Shown here: in pieces, positions 19,823 to 26,622 of the stretch
Position numbering within the stretch: position 1 is the stretch's first letter
How the letters are laid out: every line of letters begins with the position of its first letter
NCBI GenBank assembly: GCA_001767195.1
Contig: MEKU01000037.1
Coordinates: 22,252-65,376 of the forward strand
Direction: 5' to 3'
DNA from: Acidobacteria bacterium RIFCSPLOWO2_02_FULL_67_21
GTDB lineage: Bacteria; Acidobacteriota; Vicinamibacteria; Vicinamibacterales; UBA2999
DNA: 43,125 nt
Notes under the pieces: model-generated
What the model saw: the letters and a program-made list of their open reading frames with translations, nothing else
The model's database searches: none
Told to the model about the DNA's origin: nothing
Program-made: the position numbers and the translations under genes

Positions 19823-20893
19823 TCACCTGGCTCCCACTGGCAGCTCACCTTCGGTTCGCGCCCGGCGCCGACTCTCGGTCGGTCCGCCCCGCTTGGCCGC
19901 GGCCATCTGGCTCTTGAGGATGTTCAAGAGGCCGTAGTTCGTCTCGTGGCACGCGAACTCGAACATCGGGCCCGGCGACGTGACCCACGGAAGCTCGCCG
20001 GAGATCGGCGCGGTCCAGGTCGCGGGATCCTCGATCGTGAACTGATAGAGCAGCACGTCCTCCCGGACGCGGGTGAGCCGTTCAACGAGGTGCATCTGCG
20101 GCGAGGCGCCGCGGAAGGAGGTATGGCCCAGATTCGTCGTGTCGATCACCAGCGTGTCCCCGTCCCAGCGCCCGCGCGCGTCGCCAAACCAGCGTGGGAT
20201 GCGCGACGAGAGGTGCGGCCGGCCGTCGAGCGGGATGATGCGATTGTCATTGCTGGACTGCGAGACGATCAACACATAGTCCTTCGTCTGCAGAATCTGA
20301 TGCTCCGCATCGGCGCCAGGCCCGCCCGAGTTGGTGAGCATCGGCAATCCGCCCCAGTACCCCGTGATGCAGCGTTCGGTGATCCCGCGTGAACGGATGT
20401 CGGCGCCGCGCGGCCGCGGGACCGACAGGCGTGCTTTCGCCTCGGGCGTCATCGGCGGGAGCCGGCCGTTCTTCGGGTCGTAGATGACTGACGTCCGCAG
20501 GTTGGCCTTGACGCCGTTCTGCCATTTGTCGAGGCCATACTGCGTGAAATCGTAGTGCACGAGCTGATCGCGGCGGCCGTCCACGTCGGCGGCGGCCATG
20601 TCGTTGTAATAGGCGACGGCCTCCTCTTCGGTGAAGAACTCCTTGTCGGCCAGCTTCAGCGACCGTTCGAGCGACGTATAGGTGCCGTTGTTCCAGATCC
20701 CCTGCAGATCGGGGTGGCCCCAGGCGGTCTTCGACGGCGTCCACGCGGGATCCGACGTCGCTTTGATCACCGGGTTGGGCGCATTCTGCTGCCCATTCTG
20801 CTTCGCGACGGGCGCCGCGCTCCACCACAGCACCAGGATGCCTGCTGCGGCGGTCGCGACCACCGCCGTCCAACGCTTCGACTGCCCTGACAT
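19823..20893 (-). CDS. secreted protein of the uncharacterised HPDLQG family (copy 3)
   Basis: A 356-residue protein. The ATG at 20893 overlaps the upstream stop by one base (TGATG). Signal peptide with WTAVVATAAAGILVLWWSAAPVA, then GHPDLQGIWNNGTYTSLER, FFTEEEAVAYYNDM, and GADAEHQILQTKDYVLIVSQSSND. It continues with IIPLDGRPHLSSRIPRWFGD, GDTLVIDTTN and FEFACHETNYGLLNIL. This is the most complete copy in the cluster and is a useful reference for the shortened and broken neighbours. No catalytic motif is evident. The conserved His/Asn/Asp/Glu-rich C-terminal block could bind a metal or ligand (speculative). Confidence 0.75.
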   Translation of the reverse strand: MSGQSKRWTAVVATAAAGILVLWWSAAPVAKQNGQQNAPNPVIKATSDPAWTPSKTAWGHPDLQGIWNNGTYTSLERSLKLADKEFFTEEEAVAYYNDMAAADVDGRRDQLVHYDFTQYGLDKWQNGVKANLRTSVIYDPKNGRLPPMTPEAKARLSVPRPRGADIRSRGITERCITGYWGGLPMLTNSGGPGADAEHQILQTKDYVLIVSQSSNDNRIIPLDGRPHLSSRIPRWFGDARGRWDGDTLVIDTTNLGHTSFRGASPQMHLVERLTRVREDVLLYQFTIEDPATWTAPISGELPWVTSPGPMFEFACHETNYGLLNILKSQMAAAKRGGPTESRRRARTEGELPVGAR

Positions 20894-21750
20894 CAGTCAC
20901 CTCCTCCGCCCCGCGGCCGGCGACCCGCGCGGGTGCCGTTCCGTTCCGATTCCCGCTCACCCTTGAGCACGTTCACGATGCCGTAGCTGCCCTCGTGGCA
21001 GGCAAATTCGAAGATGGGACCAGGCCGCCGCGGCCACACGGTTTCCGCCGTCCACGGGCGCGTCCAGATCGTCGGATCCTCCGCCGTGATCCGATACTGC
21101 AGCGCATCGGGACCAATCCGCGTGAGCCGTTCGACCACCCGCGCGTTCTTCATCGGCAACCCGCGGTAGCGGACCTCAGGATCGAAGTTCGTGGTCTCGA
21201 TGACGAGGGTGTCCCCTTCCCAGCGGCCGCGCGAGTCGCCGAACCACGGCGTCATCCGCGACGACACGTGCGGCCGGCCGTCGAGCGGAATGATGCGCAT
21301 GTCGTTGTTCGACTGCGACAGGAGCAGGATGTGGGTCGGCGTCTGCTGGAGCTGCTGCTCGGGATCGAGCCCGCCCCCGCCAGTCAGGCTGAGAAGGCCG
21401 CGCCCCCAGTAGCCCGCAATGCACCGCTCGTAGAGCTCGCGGGATTGCGCCGTCACACCGCGCTCGCGCGATTGCGTCGACAGCCACGCCTTCGCCTCGT
21501 CGGGGGTGAAGAACTCCTTCCCCGCGAGTTCGGCCGGGCGCTCGAGCGGCGTGTACGTGGCGAAGCTCCACACGCCCTGCAGCTCCGGGTCACCCCACGG
21601 CGTCCGCGGCACCTTCCAGTCCGAGGCGGACTGCGGCGTTCCGGAGGCGCCCGACGGAGTCTGCCGCGCTGCGCCGCTGGTCGAGGCCACGAGAATGGCG
21701 ACAACGGCGATTGACAGCTCCGCCAGGGCTCTGACGAACGCGCTCCTCAT
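20893..21750 (-). CDS. secreted protein of the uncharacterised WKVPRTP family (copy 4, internally shortened)
   Basis: A 285-residue protein from the ATG at 21750, with GAGGTG ahead of it. Signal peptide at about 1-28, then DWKVPRTPWGDPELQGVWSF, TYTPLERPAELAGKEFF, LSQSNNDMRIIPLDGRPH, GDTLVIETTNF and FEFACHEGSYGIVNVL. Compared with copy 3, about 70 residues are missing between KEFFTPDEAKA and ELYERCIAGYW, while the frame is kept. The missing stretch is where copies 1 and 3 have the DKWQNGV/GRLPxxTPEA region. A deletion between two similar TPxEAKA-coding segments would explain it. It is the first gene of the copy 4-copy 3-copy 2-DUF6152 operon. Confidence 0.72.
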   Translation of the reverse strand: MRSAFVRALAELSIAVVAILVASTSGAARQTPSGASGTPQSASDWKVPRTPWGDPELQGVWSFATYTPLERPAELAGKEFFTPDEAKAWLSTQSRERGVTAQSRELYERCIAGYWGRGLLSLTGGGGLDPEQQLQQTPTHILLLSQSNNDMRIIPLDGRPHVSSRMTPWFGDSRGRWEGDTLVIETTNFDPEVRYRGLPMKNARVVERLTRIGPDALQYRITAEDPTIWTRPWTAETVWPRRPGPIFEFACHEGSYGIVNVLKGERESERNGTRAGRRPRGGGGD

Positions 21751-21886
21751 CGGCACCTCAGCCCGTCCGCTCGCGGGCAGCGCCGTTATACCACCCCGGT
21801 AGATCACGGTCAACGAGGCGCGCTTGTCGGTGCGCTTGTCGGCCGCCCCTGATTTCCTTATCATTCGGCGCTCAGGAGGCGGTGCC

Positions 21887-22095
21887 ATGATGAACGCGAC
21901 ACGTCGACCTGTCGGACGGACGGTCATGCTCCTGGCCGGGCTCGGGCTGGCCGGAACGGCGCCTCGTCGCGGCGGGTGATTGGCGGGTTCGTTCCGCTGG
22001 GCGACCCGATCGTGCTGGGGACGCGCATCGTGAACCTCGTGCCCGGCGAGGCCTGCGGCCCCGGCTATCGGAAGTTCCGCGGGACGACGGAGTAG
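21887..22095 (+). pseudogene. small secreted protein gene with an apparent single-base frameshift
   Basis: A perfect AGGAGG lies 7 nt before the ATG at 21887. The frame encodes a signal-peptide-like start (MMNATRRPVGRTVMLLAGLG, then LAGTA) and stops at 21979. The next frame, open from before 21976 to the TAG at 22095, reads VIGGFVPLGDPIVLG, then TRIVNLVPGEACGPGYRKF. That looks like real protein. One missing base near 21960 (for example a C in GGC(C)GCC) would join them into a protein of about 69 residues with cleavage after an Ala-rich site. I do not recognise the family. It is divergent from the copy 4 operon. Confidence 0.45.
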
Positions 22096-22125
22096 GGGAC
22101 TCAGACTGCTTTCACGTCCACGTAG

Positions 22126-22191
22126 CCACAGAGTCACAGAGACACAGAAACAAATTGGCTCAAGAACCTCTGTGCCTCTGTGTCTCTGTGG
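22126..22191. repeat. imperfect 23-bp inverted repeat (CCACAGAG type)
   Basis: Left arm 22126-22148 and right arm 22169-22191 are reverse complements with two mismatches; the arms are built from CACAGAG units. This type of CACAGAG-rich hairpin is a recurrent intergenic element in many bacterial genomes (general knowledge). Here it lies between the convergent small frameshifted gene and the disrupted copy 5 and may serve as their shared terminator. Confidence 0.7.
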
Positions 22192-22214
22192 CCCGTGCCT
22201 GTGAACGGCGCCTT

Positions 22215-22966
22215 CTAGTCGCCGCCGCTGCGCCTGCCGCGCAGCTCCACCGGTTTCATCCCCTTCGCCAGCGCGGCCAGCTCGCCTCGGAGCACGTTGT
22301 ACAGGCCGTAGTTCGTTTCGTGGCACGCGAACTCGAACATGGGACCTGGTGCCTTCCCCCACAACACCTCCGCCGTCCACGGCCGCGTCCAGACGGTCGG
22401 ATCCTCGACCGTGAGCCCGTACTTCAGTGTGTCGGCATCGACGCGCGTGAACCGCTCGGTCAGCCGAAGGTTCGTGACAGGGAAACCGCGGAAGCGGACG
22501 ACATCGTTGAAATTGGTGGTTTCCACGACGAGCGTGTCGCCCTCCCATCGGCCGCGTCCGTCTCCAAACCACCGCACCATCCTCGACGACAGATGGGGCC
22601 GGTCGCCGAGCGGAATGACGCGCACGTCGTTGTTCGACTGCGCCACGATGACCACGTGGTCGCGGGTCTGCAGGATCTGATGCTCGGCGTCCGCGCCCGT
22701 GCCCAGATCGGCGTCCGCATCGCCTCCGCCTCCGTGAAGGTCGCCTTGCCGGCGAACTGCGGCGGCCGCTGCAGCGGCGTGTAGGTGTTATTGGTCCAGA
22801 CCCCGGCAATCTCCGGGTGACCGTCCGGCGTGCGCGGCGGCGTCCACTGTGCCGCGGCACCCTCCCGGGCGGCCGGGGCCGATTGCGCACTGATGGCCGG
22901 GATCACAGTGACCGCGAGCGCCGCGGCCGCCAGCGTGCCGCACAGCACGAGCGTTTGAAACTGCAT
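22215..22966 (-). pseudogene. secreted protein of the uncharacterised HPDLQG family (copy 5), broken by an out-of-frame internal deletion
   Basis: The N-terminal part from the ATG at 22966 has a signal peptide, then WTPPRTPDGHPEIAGVWTNN, TYTPLQRPPQF and KATFTEAEA, after which it loses family character. The family resumes in another frame from about 22735: GADAEHQILQTRDHVVIVAQ, SNNDVRVIPLGDRPH, GDTLVVETTNFNDVV and FEFACHETNYGLYNVL, ending at 22215. Compared with copy 3, about 100 codons are missing between FTEAEA and GADAEHQ. The junction sequence GGCGGAGGCG can be read as part of either side, as expected for a microhomology deletion. The gene as written cannot make a full protein. Confidence 0.75.
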
Positions 22967-22985
22967 CTGACACCTCCGAAGCCGG

Positions 22986-24059
22986 CTACCGCGTCGCCGC
23001 CGGAGCGGCGCTCCTCGCCGGATACTCCTTGCTGAATCCGTTCCGGCCGTTGGTCACCGTGAAGCTGCCGTCCTGCCGCGCAGAGATCTTGATGTGGTAG
23101 CCCACGTGGCCCGGCGTCTCCTCGAGGTTGGCGATGAACTGCTCGGGGGAATTGTCGGCCTTCGACGCATTCTTCATCGAGAAGTGCGCCTGCCAGACGT
23201 CCTCGAATCCCGGCGAGCTGCGCAGCGTCCGGAAGGTGTCGGCGTGGCCGCCCTTCACCGCCGCGTTGTTCATGACCGCCACCCGCGGCCTGATCGCATG
23301 GACCATCACGGGGTTGGATCCCCACTCATCCGCGTGCCCCGACGTGTGGTAGACGTCGGCGGTCCCGAGCAGGTTGTTCGGACAGACGAGCCGCATCTCC
23401 TGGTTCCAGATCATGTCGCTCAGCTCGATCATGCTGAAGCTCCCGAAGCGGACTGCCGCCGCCACGACATAATCGTTCTCGACGCCGCGCACGTCGCGCT
23501 TCGGCTTGTGCTGGCTGCAGAGCGGGTTGGTGCCCCCGCCGCCGGGAAGTGGAGTGGACGTGAACTCCCCGGCCGACGCGACCACGTGCACCTGGACGGG
23601 CCCGAGCGAGATCACCTCGCCGGGCATGGCGCGCCGCGCTCTCGCCATGTTGCGCACCGCCAGATACCGCTCGAAGCCGGCCCGCTGGCCCGGCTGCAAC
23701 TCGGTCGTGAACGGGCCGTGATCGAGATACTGCCGGATGTTCCGCATCGGCAGAGTGGCCAGATCGGCGGCGTTCCCGACGTGGTCGCCATGGTTGTGCG
23801 ACACGATCACGTAGTCGAGCACCTGCACCCGGGCTTCCTTCACCGCGGTCGCGATGCGGGCAAGGTCGCGCTTGTTCGCGTCCTGGTTGCCACCGCCCGT
23901 GTCGAAGAGCAGCGTCTCACCGTTGGGCGAGACGTACAGCACCGATTCCCCGCCTTCGGTGTCGAAGACGTAGATGTCCAGCGTCTTCTGCTGCATCTGA
24001 GCCGCCGCGGCCCCCACGAGCAGCACAATGGCGATGAGCACGAGCGAGATCCTACGCAT
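22986..24059 (-). CDS. secreted MBL-fold metallo-hydrolase
   Basis: A 357-residue protein from the ATG at 24059 (MRRISLVLIAIVLLVGAAAA signal peptide). GGAGG lies 9 nt ahead; the GTG three codons upstream directly abuts the same GGAGG and is less likely. The metallo-beta-lactamase fold shows FDTGGGNQDANKRD, the metal motif SHNHGDHVGN (HxHxDH), a later TSGHADEW, and a C-terminal TPGHVGYH that may hold a further His. The overall form resembles secreted ComEC/Rec2-like or hydrolase-type MBL proteins rather than a beta-lactamase. Substrate unknown. It lies between the Vgb-like gene and copy 5 of the unknown family, all on the minus strand with short gaps. Confidence 0.82.
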   Translation of the reverse strand: MRRISLVLIAIVLLVGAAAAQMQQKTLDIYVFDTEGGESVLYVSPNGETLLFDTGGGNQDANKRDLARIATAVKEARVQVLDYVIVSHNHGDHVGNAADLATLPMRNIRQYLDHGPFTTELQPGQRAGFERYLAVRNMARARRAMPGEVISLGPVQVHVVASAGEFTSTPLPGGGGTNPLCSQHKPKRDVRGVENDYVVAAAVRFGSFSMIELSDMIWNQEMRLVCPNNLLGTADVYHTSGHADEWGSNPVMVHAIRPRVAVMNNAAVKGGHADTFRTLRSSPGFEDVWQAHFSMKNASKADNSPEQFIANLEETPGHVGYHIKISARQDGSFTVTNGRNGFSKEYPARSAAPAATR

Positions 24060-24104
24060 GTCAATCACCCTCCGCTGAAACGCTGGATATCACGCCCGAC
24101 CCAC

Positions 24105-26051
24105 TCAGCGCGCCGGGTTCGTCCGGAACTGCACGCGCGCGACCTTGCCGCCCGCCTGGTACGGCACCCAGACTTCCGGGATCGCCGGCGTGTTGTCGAC
24201 GTCGATGTTGCGGGCGTTATGGCCGCGCGTCGGGATCGGGTAGAACGTGAACCGCTCGGTGCGCGGGTCGAACCTGGCCAGCAGATCGGCGTTCGACATG
24301 CTCACCCAGACGATGCCGTTCTTGTCGACGACGGGCTCGTAGGGATTGCCGAACCGGTACGGGCCGGGCAGCTTGTACTCGGTGAGCTGCTTCGTCCGGA
24401 TGTGGATCCGCGACAGCAGCCCTCCGAAGTACGACGAGGCCCACACGTAGTCGCCGCGCGGATCGGCCTGCAGACGGCGGGGCCCCTTCCCGTAGATCGG
24501 CTGGTTCCACGTCCAGCCCCGCTCCGTCTTCCGGTCCTCGTCGGTCATCGGCTCATCCGCAATCGGCGGCAGCGTGACTTCGCCGACATCGCCGGTCCGG
24601 CCGTCGACGTACCCGATCTTGTCGACGGCAATCTGCGCGAACCAGGCCTTGTCTTCCCGATCGACGGTCAGGCCGTAGGGCCGTCCCAGCGGGGTCACCG
24701 ACGGGAAGAGCGTGTACTGACCGGTCCGGGGATCGAGGCGGTACGCGCCCGCGGCGGTCGCCGCCCAGAAGCGCCCCTGCGAATCGACGCCCTTGCCGTT
24801 CTCGAACCCTTCCCAGCCTTTGGGCAGCGGATACACGGTGAACGTCTCCGCTTTGACGTCGAACTTCACGCCACCCCCGGCGCCGGAAAACCAGACGTTC
24901 CCCTGGGGGTCGAGGTCGCGGCCGATGCCGGGCGGTAGGTACACGTAGCCGTCGCGGCCGACCTTGAGGTCGTGCTGTCCGATCTCCTGGAACTGGTTCC
25001 GGATCCCGCGAGACCAGTCGCTGCCGTTCCGGTACTCGTTCAGGTAGTAGGCCGGGGTGTCGTTGCGCGCCGTGCCGCCGTCGCGGCCCAGCGTGAACTG
25101 CGTCATGCGGCCCGTCTTCGGGTCGAGCCGGTTGAGCGTCCCGCCCTCCGGCACGTCGTACTCCGTCACCACGATGTTGGCGGCGTCGCCGGTCGGCCGT
25201 GGCAGCGTCCGCCAGGCCATCGGGTACGCCTCCGGCCCGCGGACGCGGGTCAGGTAGGCGATGATGTCCTTCTTGTAGAACTCCATCAGCCGCTTCTGTG
25301 CGCCAAGCGGCTTTCCGCCGGCGTCGAGCATCGGGCTGGCAAACGTGCCGCCGCCCGGCGCCTCATCCGTGTATTCCGTCTCCCGCGCCTTATTGGTGAT
25401 CCCCTCGTCGTCGTACGGCGGATCGGCGCGGCTCGTGAGGTTCGACATGTGCGTGTGGATCAGCTCCCAGTCGGCGGCGCTGAAGCGCTTGGCGAAGAGG
25501 TACCCGGAGTTATGACAGGTGCCGCAGTTGTAGTGCAGCACGCGCTTCATGCGCCCCGGCATGCCTCGATCCTCGGGCGTGTCGTCCGGGAGGCTTTCGA
25601 ACCATTCGATGTCGTCGAGCTGGCGCCAGACGTCCGCGTACGGAGGGAGCGTGAAGTTCTGCCGAACCTCCTTACCCACGGCCAGCGTCTGCTCGGCGCG
25701 CGTCAGGGTAAACCGGACCGCCTGCGCCCACATCCGGTACCGGCCATCCGGGAGCGGCGGGAAGCTGTACTCGCCCTGCTGGTTCGTCCAGACCGAAGTC
25801 GTCATCGTGGACCCCTCGGCCCGCGTCGACACTGCCGCGCCTTCGAGCGGCTTCCCGTCGGAGGAAGTCACGACACCGCCGATCGAACGCTGCGACTGCG
25901 ACTCGACCGGCAGCCCGGCCACGAGCCATCCGGCCACAAGGCAGAGACCAGCCAAGGGCTTCGCCCTTGATATCCCGCTCGCCTTGGCTGGTTGGCAGTA
26001 TCTCTTTGGCGCGCTTCGCGCGCCTAGCACACAAAGACGAAATCGCGACAT
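24105..26051 (-). CDS. secreted carboxypeptidase-regulatory / cytochrome c / Vgb-like beta-propeller protein
   Basis: A 648-residue protein from the ATG at 26051, with GGAGG 7 nt ahead. Residues 1-30 are Arg/Lys-rich and encoded by a hairpin repeat (see 25948-26037). The hydrophobic segment AGLCLVAGWLVAGLPVES then acts as signal peptide. Carboxypeptidase-regulatory-like domain about 57-135 (GGVVTSSDGKPLEGAAVSTR); one heme site CGTCH at 176-180; Vgb/SMP-30-like propeller about 290-645 with GNVWFSGAGGGVKFD, GRFWAATAAGAYRLD and GIVWVSMSNADLLARFD. This is the middle and C-terminal part of the fusion at 4.6 kb; the missing first cytochrome domain is encoded by the next gene upstream (26070). Likely a periplasmic redox protein; substrate unknown. 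Confidence 0.8.
   Translation of the reverse strand: MSRFRLCVLGARSAPKRYCQPAKASGISRAKPLAGLCLVAGWLVAGLPVESQSQRSIGGVVTSSDGKPLEGAAVSTRAEGSTMTTSVWTNQQGEYSFPPLPDGRYRMWAQAVRFTLTRAEQTLAVGKEVRQNFTLPPYADVWRQLDDIEWFESLPDDTPEDRGMPGRMKRVLHYNCGTCHNSGYLFAKRFSAADWELIHTHMSNLTSRADPPYDDEGITNKARETEYTDEAPGGGTFASPMLDAGGKPLGAQKRLMEFYKKDIIAYLTRVRGPEAYPMAWRTLPRPTGDAANIVVTEYDVPEGGTLNRLDPKTGRMTQFTLGRDGGTARNDTPAYYLNEYRNGSDWSRGIRNQFQEIGQHDLKVGRDGYVYLPPGIGRDLDPQGNVWFSGAGGGVKFDVKAETFTVYPLPKGWEGFENGKGVDSQGRFWAATAAGAYRLDPRTGQYTLFPSVTPLGRPYGLTVDREDKAWFAQIAVDKIGYVDGRTGDVGEVTLPPIADEPMTDEDRKTERGWTWNQPIYGKGPRRLQADPRGDYVWASSYFGGLLSRIHIRTKQLTEYKLPGPYRFGNPYEPVVDKNGIVWVSMSNADLLARFDPRTERFTFYPIPTRGHNARNIDVDNTPAIPEVWVPYQAGGKVARVQFRTNPAR
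25948..26037. repeat. compound hairpin repeat overlapping a coding N-terminus
   Basis: Nested inverted repeats: CCAGCCAAGG (25948) with CCTTGGCTGG (25982); CAAGGGC-TTC-GCCCTTG (25953-25969); GGCGCGC-TTC-GCGCGCC (26008-26024); and TCTTTG/CAAAGA as an outer pair around the last. The block looks like a REP/MITE-like intergenic element, yet it lies inside the start of the Vgb-like gene, whose start codon and ribosome site are just beyond it. Confidence 0.65.
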
Positions 26052-26069
26052 AGGAAGGCCTCCGGTTAT

Positions 26070-26438
26070 CTAGCGGATCTTCAAGTACGCAATCAGATCG
26101 TCGATCTCGCGAGCGGCCAGGGTGTAGCGGAAGCTCGGCATGCGTCCCGGCATTCCGACCAGAATCAACGTCCGCACGGCCTCGTCCGTGACGGTCGGGC
26201 GTTTGTACAACCCGATCAATTCGGTGGAAGACTGGACGTTGAATCGCTTCTTATCGCCCGAGAACACGTGGCATAACGTGCAGTTCTGCTGAAAGATGGC
26301 TTCGCCGCTCTTCTGCTGGTCTGTTTTGGGGACACCCGGGGTGCTGGGCGTGCCTGCCCCCTGCGCTCGCGGCGCCGCGGGCAACCACCCAAAAACTGCC
26401 AACAGCACCAAACATATGACTTGATACGGGAAACGCAT
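26070..26438 (-). CDS. small secreted monoheme cytochrome c
   Basis: A 122-residue protein with a signal peptide (FPYQVICLVLLAVFGWLPAAPRAQ), heme site CTLCH at 53-57 and the likely Met ligand at residue 100 (GMPGRMPSF), ending REIDDLIAYLKIR. It ends 18 bp before the start of the Vgb-like gene. The domain matches the first cytochrome domain of the 4.6-kb fusion (QQNCSVCH, GVMPGFKYAL, VDAIVAYLQTV). The two adjacent genes therefore look like the split equivalent of that single protein and probably form a complex. Confidence 0.85.
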   Translation of the reverse strand: MRFPYQVICLVLLAVFGWLPAAPRAQGAGTPSTPGVPKTDQQKSGEAIFQQNCTLCHVFSGDKKRFNVQSSTELIGLYKRPTVTDEAVRTLILVGMPGRMPSFRYTLAAREIDDLIAYLKIR

Positions 26439-26505
26439 CCGGAGCCTCCGTGACCGCTCGGACCGGTCGCGCCCCTTATACGCCCTGGCCCATGCGGCGT
26501 CAACA

Positions 26506-26563
26506 TCCCGGCGGACACATCCCGGCGGATCGTCTGTCCCGGCGGATCGTCCCGGCGGATCGT
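26506..26563. repeat. short direct repeats TCCCGGCGGATCGT
   Basis: About four copies of a 13-14 bp unit (26506, 26520, 26537, 26550), the first diverging at its end, in the divergent region between the cytochrome and the redoxin gene. They are nearly back to back with no spacer of constant length, so this is not CRISPR. The cause may be slippage; a role as clustered regulator sites is possible but unsupported. Confidence 0.6.
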
Positions 26564-26622
26564 GGGTGGATCGTGGGGATCGTGAACTATTTCACTGCCG
26601 ACACCAGGGCTGGCGGAATAGA

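Noticed and set aside
20893-22890. 665-residue minus-strand frame that would extend copy 4 upstream through copy 5
   Set aside because: Upstream of 21750 it is low-complexity and antisense or out of frame to the recognisable copy 5 fragments; copy 4 has its own ribosome site and signal peptide.
26506-26563. Short direct repeats as a CRISPR array
   Set aside because: Units are only 13-14 bp, nearly contiguous, with no spacers of constant length and no cas genes.
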